Shown here: positions 58,133 to 64,000 of the stretch, one piece after another
Layout of the letters: every line of letters begins with the position of its first letter
How positions within the stretch are numbered: the stretch's first letter is position 1
Made by a program: the position numbers and the translations under genes
Source: Streptomyces pactum
Lineage (GTDB): Bacteria; Actinomycetota; Actinomycetes; Streptomycetales; Streptomycetaceae
NCBI RefSeq assembly: GCF_002005225.1
Contig: NZ_CP019724.1
Location: 3,102,501-3,166,500 of the forward strand
Direction of reading: 5' to 3'
Length of the DNA stretch: 64,000 nucleotides
The notes under the pieces: generated by a model
Told to the model about the DNA's origin: nothing
Databases searched by the model: none
What the model saw: the letters and a program-made list of their open reading frames with translations, nothing else

Positions 58133-59425
58133 ATGGCAGCGGGCGCCCCCCGGATCTTCGTCTCCCATCTCTCCGGCATCGCCGTGTTCGACCCGGCCGG
58201 CGACCAGGTGGGACGCGTACGTGATCTGGTCGTCATGCTCCGCGTCGCCCGCAAACCCCCGCGCGTGCTCGGCCTGGTCGTCGAACTCAGCACCCGCCGC
58301 CGCATCTTCCTGCCCATGACCCGGATCACCGGCATCGAGTCCGGCCAGGTCATCACCACCGGCGTGGTGAACGTGCGGCGCTTCGAGCAGCGGCCCACCG
58401 AGCGCCTCGTCTTCGGCGAGCTGCTCGACCGGCGGGTCACCCTCACCGAGACCGGCGAGGAGGTCACCGTCCTGGACCTGTCGGTGCAGCAGTTGCCGGC
58501 CCGCCGGGACTGGGAGATCGACAAGGTCTTCGTCCGCAAGGGCAAGAAGGGCGGCGCCTTCCGGCGCAACAAGGGCGAGACGCTGACCGTCGAGTGGTCC
58601 GGCGTCACCGGCTTCTCCGTGGAGGAGCAGGGGCAGGGCGCGGAGAACCTCCTCGCCACCTTCGAGCAGTTGCGCCCCGCCGACCTCGCCAACGTCCTGC
58701 ACCACCTGTCCGCCAAGCGCCGCGCCGAGGTCGCCGCCGCCCTCGACGACGACCGCCTGGCGGACGTACTGGAGGAGCTGCCCGAGGACGACCAGATCGA
58801 GATCCTCGGCAAGCTCAAGGAGGAGCGCGCCGCGGACGTGCTGGAGGCGATGGACCCCGACGACGCGGCCGACCTGCTCGGTGAGCTGCCCGAGGAGGAC
58901 AAGGAGCGGCTGCTGAGCCTGATGAAGCCCGACGACGCGGCCGACATGCGGCGCCTGATGGCGTACGAGGAGCACACGGCCGGCGGTCTGATGACGACCG
59001 AGCCGATCGTGCTGCGGCCCGACGCGACCGTCGCGGACGCCCTGGCCCACATCCGCAACCCCGACCTCTCCCCGGCGCACGCGGCGCAGGTCTACGTCTG
59101 CCGGCCGCCCGAGGAGACCCCGACCGGCAAGTACCTGGGCACGGTCCACTTCCAGCGCCTGTTGCGCGACCCCCCGTACACGCTGGTCGGCTCGATCATC
59201 GACGACGACCTGCAACCCCTGGATCCGGACGCCGCGCTGCCCGTGGTCGCCGGGTTCTTCGCCGCGTACGACATGGTCGCGGCGCCCGTCGTCGACGATT
59301 CCGGGTCGCTGCTGGGCGCGGTCACCGTGGACGACGTACTGGACCACATGCTGCCCGACGACTGGCGGGAGACCGAGTACCACCTCGAGGAGACGCCGGG
59401 GGAGGTGAGCGCCGATGGCGCCTGA
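58133..59425 (+). CDS. MgtE N-domain / CBS-pair protein lacking the channel domain, 430 aa
   Basis: The N-terminal PRC-barrel-like region (SHLSGIAVFDPAGDQVGRVRDLVV; a second copy around LPARRDWEIDKVFVRKG) is followed by the MgtE_N superhelix (LRPADLANVLHHL, VLEELPEDDQIEILGKL, MDPDDAADLLGELPEED) and a CBS pair (GGLMTTEPIVLRPD; VVAGFFAAYDMVAAPVVDD). No membrane segments, so it is not a transporter by itself; in MgtE these domains sense cytosolic Mg2+. ATG has AAGGAG upstream. It overlaps the DUF1003 gene by 11 bp, so the pair probably forms a unit. Confidence 0.9.
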   Translation: MAAGAPRIFVSHLSGIAVFDPAGDQVGRVRDLVVMLRVARKPPRVLGLVVELSTRRRIFLPMTRITGIESGQVITTGVVNVRRFEQRPTERLVFGELLDRRVTLTETGEEVTVLDLSVQQLPARRDWEIDKVFVRKGKKGGAFRRNKGETLTVEWSGVTGFSVEEQGQGAENLLATFEQLRPADLANVLHHLSAKRRAEVAAALDDDRLADVLEELPEDDQIEILGKLKEERAADVLEAMDPDDAADLLGELPEEDKERLLSLMKPDDAADMRRLMAYEEHTAGGLMTTEPIVLRPDATVADALAHIRNPDLSPAHAAQVYVCRPPEETPTGKYLGTVHFQRLLRDPPYTLVGSIIDDDLQPLDPDAALPVVAGFFAAYDMVAAPVVDDSGSLLGAVTVDDVLDHMLPDDWRETEYHLEETPGEVSADGA

Positions 59426-60014
59426 GCGCGAGACCGCGACCCGTGAGCGTGCCGCGTCGGGTGCCACGGCGTCCTCCCGTGCCCGGACGCGCCTGGACCA
59501 GCCCCGCCCGCCGCGCCGCAGGCTGCTGCCCGAGTGGGACCCGGAGTCCTTCGGGCGGCTGTCGGAGCGCGTGGCGCGATTCCTGGGCACCGGGCGGTTC
59601 ATCGTCTGGATGACCGTCGTCATCATCCTGTGGGTGGTGTGGAACGTGTCCGCGCCGAGCGGCCTGCGCTTCGACGAGTACCCGTTCATCTTCCTGACGC
59701 TGATGCTGTCGCTGCAGGCCTCCTACGCGGCCCCGCTGATCCTGCTCGCGCAGAACCGGCAGGACGACCGGGACCGGGTCAACCTGGAGCAGGACCGCAA
59801 GCAGAACGAGCGGTCGATCGCCGACACCGAGTACCTGACGCGGGAGATCGCCGCCCTGCGCATCGGCCTCGGGGAGGTGGCGACGAGGGACTGGATCCGC
59901 TCCGAGCTGCAGGACGTGCTCAGGGACCTGGAGGAGCGGCAGAACGGCCACCACCCCGAGCGCGGGGTATTCCCGGCAGATCGGTCCGCGGGGCGTGACG
60001 TACACGACCGGTGA
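59415..60014 (+). CDS. DUF1003 membrane protein, 199 aa
   Basis: After a basic, disordered N-terminus come two membrane segments (FIVWMTVVIILWVVWNVSA; FIFLTLMLSLQASYAAPLILLAQNRQ) and a coiled coil with the DUF1003 signature DRDRVNLEQDRKQNERS. Its start lies inside the end of the MgtE-like gene. Its function is unknown; fused or adjacent MgtE-N/CBS domains suggest control by Mg2+ or nucleotides (inference). Confidence 0.9.
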   Translation: MAPERETATRERAASGATASSRARTRLDQPRPPRRRLLPEWDPESFGRLSERVARFLGTGRFIVWMTVVIILWVVWNVSAPSGLRFDEYPFIFLTLMLSLQASYAAPLILLAQNRQDDRDRVNLEQDRKQNERSIADTEYLTREIAALRIGLGEVATRDWIRSELQDVLRDLEERQNGHHPERGVFPADRSAGRDVHDR

Positions 60015-60045
60015 CGGGGCTTTCCGTGCCCCGTGGGCGGCGCCG

Positions 60046-60051
60046 TACCAT
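60046..60051 (+). promoter_or_regulatory. -10 hexamer, leaderless promoter of mrp
   Basis: TACCAT, 6 nt before the ATG at 60058, just after the DUF1003 stop. Confidence 0.55.
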
Positions 60052-60057
60052 CGACCT

Positions 60058-61191
60058 ATGGCTACGGAAGACGCGGTGCGTGAAGCACTGGCGACGGTGA
60101 ACGACCCCGAGATCAACCGCCCCATCACCGAGCTCGGGATGGTCAAGTCGGTGGAGATCGGCGCGGACGGAGCGGTCGCGGTCGCCGTGTACCTGACGGT
60201 CTCCGGCTGCCCCATGCGGGACACGATCACGCAGCGGGTGACGGACGCGGTGTCGCGGGTGGAGGGTGTCACGCGTGTCGACGTCGAGCTGGACGTGATG
60301 AGCGACGAGCAGCGCAAGGAGCTGGCGAACGCCCTGCGCGGCGGCCAGACCGAGCGCGAGGTGCCCTTCGCCAAGCCCGGCAGTCTGACCCGGGTGTACG
60401 CGGTCGCCTCCGGCAAGGGCGGCGTCGGCAAGTCCTCGGTGACGGTGAACCTGGCGGCGTCGATGGCGGCGGACGGCCTCAAGGTCGGTGTCGTCGACGC
60501 CGACATCTACGGCCACTCCGTGCCGCGCATGCTGGGCGCCGACGGCCGGCCCACCCAGGTCGAGAACATGATCATGCCGCCTTCGGCCAACGGCGTGAAG
60601 GTCATCTCCATCGGCATGTTCACCCCGGGCAACGCGCCGGTCGTCTGGCGCGGCCCGATGCTGCACCGCGCGCTCCAGCAGTTCCTGGCGGACGTGTACT
60701 GGGGCGACCTGGACGTCCTGCTGCTCGACCTGCCGCCCGGCACCGGCGACATCGCGATCTCCGTGGCGCAACTCGTGCCGAACGCCGAGATCCTGGTCGT
60801 GACGACCCCTCAGCAGGCCGCGGCCGAGGTGGCGGAGCGGGCGGGCGCGATCGCCGTCCAGACCCACCAGAAGATCGTCGGCGTGGTCGAGAACATGTCC
60901 GGCCTGCCCTGCCCGCACTGCGGCGAGATGGTCGACGTCTTCGGCACCGGAGGCGGCCAGTCGGTCGCCGACGGCCTGACCCGCACCACGGGCGCGTCGG
61001 TGCCGGTCCTCGGCTCCATCCCGATCGACGTCCGCCTGCGCGAGGGCGGTGACGAGGGCAAGCCCGTCGTCCTGACCGACCCGGACTCCCCGGCGGGCGC
61101 GGCCCTGCGCTCGATCGCCGGCAAGCTGGGCGGGCGTCAGCGCGGCCTGTCGGGGCTGTCGCTGGGGATCACGCCGAAGAACAAGTTCTGA
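60058..61191 (+). CDS. mrp: Mrp/NBP35-family Fe-S cluster carrier ATPase, 377 aa
   Basis: N-terminal MIP18/DUF59 domain (ATVNDPEINRPITELGMV, SGCPMRDTI) and C-terminal P-loop domain with deviant Walker A ASGKGGVGKSS, DADIYGHSVPRMLG, LPPGTGD and the cluster-binding CPHC in ENMSGLPCPHCGE. It assembles or delivers Fe-S clusters in the cytosol. The ATG is leaderless after TACCAT. Length normal. Confidence 0.95.
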   Translation: MATEDAVREALATVNDPEINRPITELGMVKSVEIGADGAVAVAVYLTVSGCPMRDTITQRVTDAVSRVEGVTRVDVELDVMSDEQRKELANALRGGQTEREVPFAKPGSLTRVYAVASGKGGVGKSSVTVNLAASMAADGLKVGVVDADIYGHSVPRMLGADGRPTQVENMIMPPSANGVKVISIGMFTPGNAPVVWRGPMLHRALQQFLADVYWGDLDVLLLDLPPGTGDIAISVAQLVPNAEILVVTTPQQAAAEVAERAGAIAVQTHQKIVGVVENMSGLPCPHCGEMVDVFGTGGGQSVADGLTRTTGASVPVLGSIPIDVRLREGGDEGKPVVLTDPDSPAGAALRSIAGKLGGRQRGLSGLSLGITPKNKF

Positions 61192-61207
61192 GGCTCCGTA
61201 CGGGGCC

Positions 61208-61235
61208 GGGGCGCTGTCCACCGGGACGGCGCCCC
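61208..61235. terminator. Bidirectional hairpin terminator
   Basis: GGGGCGC/GCGCCCC stem with inner GTCC/GGAC and one mismatch; TCTTCG follows. It lies between convergent mrp and the next minus-strand gene. Confidence 0.75.
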
Positions 61236-61257
61236 TCTTCGTACGCCCGGGCGCTCC

Positions 61258-61929
61258 CTAGGCGTACGCGGCGATGTCCTTGACCACCGAGAAGGCCAGC
61301 CCGTACGCGCTCATGCCCCTGCCGTACGCCCCCAGGTGGACGCCCTGCCCGGTGGAACCGGCGAGCACCCAGCCGAACTCGGTCTCCCGGTAGTGGAACT
61401 GCGTCGGCACGCCGTCCACGGGCAGGGACAGCGTCGACCAGTCCGCTCCGTCGAGATCGTCCGCGAGGACCCACGCGGTCTCGGTCTGCTGCTCCAGCCA
61501 GTCGTCGCGCAGCGAGTGGTCCATCTGGCCGGGCCAGGTGAAGGACAGCAGCCCCACTCCGGCGAGCCAGGCCGCCGAGGAGACCGAGGTGGCCTCCAGC
61601 AGTCCCGTGCCGTCGGCGCTGCGCCGGTCGGGGTTGGCCGCGACGGTCACGACGACCGCGAACTTCTCCTTGGCGTCCTGGTCGTCACCGGACACGTGTT
61701 CGTTGCGCACCGACGGTTCGTCGCCGTGCCCGGTCGAGCCGTGTTCCACGGTTCCGTCGGCCGCCGTGCCCACCTGCATCAGCCAGCGCCGCCCTGTGAA
61801 GGCCTCGTCGAGGCCGTACCACGGGAAGGGCGCGCTCAGGTAGCCGTCGATCGTCCGCCGGGCGGAGGGGACGTCTTGTCCATCCTCCGTGCCCGGCGTC
61901 TGCGCGACCGCCTGACTCGTCGTCTCCAT
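61258..61929 (-). CDS. Hypothetical protein, 223 aa
   Basis: Acidic soluble protein. Recurrent aromatic segments (YLSAPFPWYGLDEAFTGRRWLMQVG, GVGLLSFTWPGQMDHSLRDDWL, HYRETEFGWVLAGSTGQGVHLGAYGRG) suggest a compact alpha/beta fold, conserved in actinobacteria by my memory. No signal peptide or known motif. ATG 61929 has GAGGAGG upstream; longer frames start in GC-biased non-coding DNA. The function is not recognised. Confidence 0.75.
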   Translation of the reverse strand: METTSQAVAQTPGTEDGQDVPSARRTIDGYLSAPFPWYGLDEAFTGRRWLMQVGTAADGTVEHGSTGHGDEPSVRNEHVSGDDQDAKEKFAVVVTVAANPDRRSADGTGLLEATSVSSAAWLAGVGLLSFTWPGQMDHSLRDDWLEQQTETAWVLADDLDGADWSTLSLPVDGVPTQFHYRETEFGWVLAGSTGQGVHLGAYGRGMSAYGLAFSVVKDIAAYA

Positions 61930-62174
61930 GTGCCCGGACGCCTCCTCGCTCTCGTCGGAACGGAACGGCCCGCCCCCGTTCGGGCGACTCGTCCGGTCCG
62001 CACAACAACTCGGGCAGCATAGCCACACCACTGGCGGCAGCCGGGAAATCGCCCGGCGCGTGGGTCGCCCGGGCGTCGCCTTCAGGCCCTGTGCGCCCCG
62101 TCCGGAGTGTGAGACGCGTCACGTTATGGCGAGGGGGCCGGCCTCCGTGCCGTACCGCTGCCCGTGGGCCGGAC
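61930..62174. other. Intergenic gap, 245 nt
   Basis: Lies between the hypothetical gene and the end of tatB, both on minus. It should hold the promoter of the hypothetical gene; CATAACGTGACGCGTC around 62110-62125 is AT-richer than the surroundings, but no firm hexamers are named. Confidence 0.3.
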
Positions 62175-62633
62175 TCAGGTGGCGTCCGCGTCGAAGGGCG
62201 GGCGGTCGTCGAGGGCGGGGGTCTCGGGCTTCTTGGTCATGTCGATGCGACCGCCGGTGGAGCCGGCCGACGAGGAACCGGACGACCCCGAACCGGACGA
62301 CGAGTCCGACTCACGGCCGTGCACCGCGTCGGTGACCTCGGCCATCTCCTTCTTCAGGTCGAAGCCGTTGCGGATCTCCTTGAGCCCCAGCTCGTCGTTG
62401 TCCAACTGCTTGCGGATGAAGGTCTTGGGGTTGAGGTCCTCGAACTCGAAGTCCTTGAACTCGGGGCCCAGCTCCTGCCGGATGTCCTGCTTGGCGCTGT
62501 CCGAGAACTCCCGGATCTTCCGGATGGTGCGCGTCACGTCCTGGATGACCTTGGGGAGCTTGTCCGGACCGAAGACGAGCACGGCGAGGACGACGAGCGT
62601 CACCAGCTCTAGTGCGCCTATGTCATTGAACAC
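62175..62633 (-). CDS. tatB: TatB, twin-arginine translocase subunit, 152 aa
   Basis: A single N-terminal membrane helix (FNDIGALELVTLVVLAVLVFGPDKLPK) with the conserved acidic residue, FGPDKLP hinge and amphipathic helix VIQDVTRTIRKIREFSD, then a long polar tail ending in Ser/Gly repeats. TatB with TatC forms the receptor for folded Tat substrates. The ATG follows AAGGAG. It lies 148 nt downstream of the HtrA-type gene, on the same strand. Confidence 0.93.
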   Translation of the reverse strand: MFNDIGALELVTLVVLAVLVFGPDKLPKVIQDVTRTIRKIREFSDSAKQDIRQELGPEFKDFEFEDLNPKTFIRKQLDNDELGLKEIRNGFDLKKEMAEVTDAVHGRESDSSSGSGSSGSSSAGSTGGRIDMTKKPETPALDDRPPFDADAT

Positions 62634-62781
62634 CTGAAGCTCCTTGGGATGTCCGGGCCGCCACCACGGTACCCGGCGACCCCGTCCGACCGGTACCGTC
62701 CCGTGAGCCCCGAGTGCGTGTACGCGGGCGCTTTCCGAATTGTTTGCCTTCCCGGCGCCTCGTGTGGACCCGCGCGGCCGC

Positions 62782-63999
62782 TCAGCCCCCGTCGGAGGAG
62801 CCGAGCACCAGTGAGACCTTCGTCTCCTTGCCGTCGCGCTCGAGCGTCAGCTCCAGGCGGTCGCCGGGGCGGTGGGCGCGGGTCTTGACGATGAGTTCCT
62901 CACCGGAGTGCACGCGCTGACCGTCCACGGCGGTGATCACGTCACCCGGCCGGATGCCGGCCTCGGCCCCGGGCCCGCCCGTGGTGACCGCGGGTCCGCC
63001 GTCGCTGCCCTTGGCGCCGACGCGGGCGCCGTCGCCGGAGTAGTTCATGTCGAGGGTGATGCCGATGACGGGGTGGGTGGCCTTACCGGTGTTGATCAGT
63101 TCCTCGGCGACGCGCTTGCCCTGGTTGATGGGGATGGCGAAGCCGAGCCCTATGGAACCGGACTGGCCTCCGTCCGACTCGGCGCCGCCGCTGTCGGCGG
63201 ACCGGATGGCGGAGTTGATGCCGATGGCCCGGCCCCGGGCGTCCAGGAGGGGGCCGCCGGAGTTGCCCGGGTTGATGGGCGCGTCGGTCTGCAGGGCGTC
63301 GACGTACGAGACGTCGCTGCCGTCGCCCTCCTCGCCGCCCGCCGTGATGGGCCGCTCCTTGGCGCTGATGATGCCGGAGGTGACGGTGCCGGCCAGGTCG
63401 AAGGGGGCGCCGATGGCGACGACGGGGTCGCCGACCCGCACGTTGTCGGAGTTGCCGAGGGGCAGGGGGGTGAGGCCGCTGACGCCCTTCACCTTCACGA
63501 CGGCGAGGTCGTAACCGCTGTCGCGGCCGACGACCGTGGCCTCGGCGGTGTCGCCGCTGTTGAAGGTGACGGTTATGTCGCCGCCGGAACCGGCGGGCTC
63601 CACCACGTGGTCGTTGGTCAGGATGTGGCCGCGGTCGTCGAGTACGAACCCGGTGCCGGTGCCTGCCGAGTCGCTGCCGCTCACGTGCAGGGTCACCACG
63701 CTGGGCAGGGCCCGGGCGGCGATCCCGGCGACACTGTCCGGCGCCCGCTCCGCCGCCTCCTTGCCGGCCTGCGGCAGCTCCACCGTCCCCACGCCGCCGT
63801 TCCGCTCCAGGTACGTGCCCAGGGCGCCGCCGATGCCGCCGGAGACCAGGGCGATCAGCAGCGCGCCGCCGGCGATCGCTTTCCCGGCCCGCTTACGGCG
63901 CTGCTCCCGCGTCGGCGCGGCCGCACCGTTGTGCTGGAGGGGGGCGGCGGCCGAGACGGCCCAGGGGTCGTAACGCCCCCAAGGGTCGGTGCCGCCACC
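62782..63999 (-). CDS. HtrA/DegP-type trypsin-like serine protease with PDZ domain, 5' end cut by window
   Basis: The frame is open to the window end. Cytosolic basic stretch (TREQRRKRAGK), one membrane anchor (AIAGGALLIALVSGGIGGAL), then an extracytoplasmic protease with triad His in ILTNDHVV, Asp in GYDLAVVKV and Ser in PINPGNSGGPLL. A C-terminal PDZ domain (GPGAEAGIRPGDVITAVDGQRV) ends the protein. The start codon lies beyond 64000; visible N-terminal codons are Gly/Pro/Trp-rich. The role is envelope protein quality control or regulated cleavage. Confidence 0.93.
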   Translation of the reverse strand, partial: GGGTDPWGRYDPWAVSAAAPLQHNGAAAPTREQRRKRAGKAIAGGALLIALVSGGIGGALGTYLERNGGVGTVELPQAGKEAAERAPDSVAGIAARALPSVVTLHVSGSDSAGTGTGFVLDDRGHILTNDHVVEPAGSGGDITVTFNSGDTAEATVVGRDSGYDLAVVKVKGVSGLTPLPLGNSDNVRVGDPVVAIGAPFDLAGTVTSGIISAKERPITAGGEEGDGSDVSYVDALQTDAPINPGNSGGPLLDARGRAIGINSAIRSADSGGAESDGGQSGSIGLGFAIPINQGKRVAEELINTGKATHPVIGITLDMNYSGDGARVGAKGSDGGPAVTTGGPGAEAGIRPGDVITAVDGQRVHSGEELIVKTRAHRPGDRLELTLERDGKETKVSLVLGSSDGG

Positions 64000-64000
64000 C

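Overview
The window is high-GC (about 70 % by eye) actinomycete chromosome, almost certainly Streptomyces. Supporting signs are a whiB-family gene with a long attenuated leader, many leaderless starts, GTG starts, and a gene order I recognise from around SCO5150-SCO5199 of S. coelicolor. The same backbone occurs in Mycobacterium tuberculosis from about Rv3195 to Rv3211 (metalloprotease, ABC1 kinase, whiB7, uvrD2, mycoredoxin, nudC, adnB, adnA, ATL, moeZ, DUF3152, TetR, DUF3107, ferritin-like, rhlE). The comparisons with both genomes are from memory, not from a search.

Layout. 1-2000: end of a zincin-like peptidase gene coupled to a NUDIX hydrolase. 2013-5967: a minus-strand set of two AIM24 proteins, a TerD-AIM24 fusion and a YgjP-type metallopeptidase. 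6248-8849: a ThiF/E1-like protein and an ABC1 kinase. 8959-10310: wblC (whiB7 orthologue) with a promoter of WhiB7 type, an upstream ORF and an intrinsic attenuator, plus a small coupled gene. 10320-25233: a DNA repair and redox block (uvrD2, mycoredoxin, nudC, an M20 peptidase, adnB, adnA, an alkyltransferase-like protein). An IS110-family element lies between adnB and adnA; its 5' non-coding end looks like a bridge-RNA locus.

25419-31841: a large membrane protein (degenerate kinase-like domain plus UPF0104 flippase-like domain) and two tandem lipoprotein peptidases. 31913-38352: moeZ, then a four-gene minus-strand cluster (PelF-like glycosyltransferase, polytopic membrane protein, nucleotide-sugar epimerase, spherulin-4 type glycosidase) that resembles a reduced Pel/galactosaminan exopolysaccharide system. 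38587-47556: DUF3152 zincin, alpha/beta hydrolase, TetR regulator, DUF3107, ferritin-like protein and a DEAD-box RNA helicase with a long repetitive basic tail.

47986-57897: assorted housekeeping and accessory genes (hydrolase, NYN-domain protein, MarC, PHP phosphoesterase, DUF6758, an MFS exporter behind an operator-like palindrome, a SUFU-domain protein, CorA, a lipoprotein). 58133-61191: a cytosolic MgtE-N/CBS protein overlapping a DUF1003 membrane protein, then the Fe-S carrier Mrp. 61258-64000: an unknown protein, tatB and an HtrA-type protease cut by the window end.

Most genes are ordinary chromosomal core. The parts most worth a second look are the IS110 bridge-RNA candidate and its insertion between adnA and adnB, the Pel-like cluster, the TerD/AIM24 set, the wblC attenuator, and the Mg2+-related group at 54990-60014. 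No tRNA, rRNA or CRISPR array was seen.
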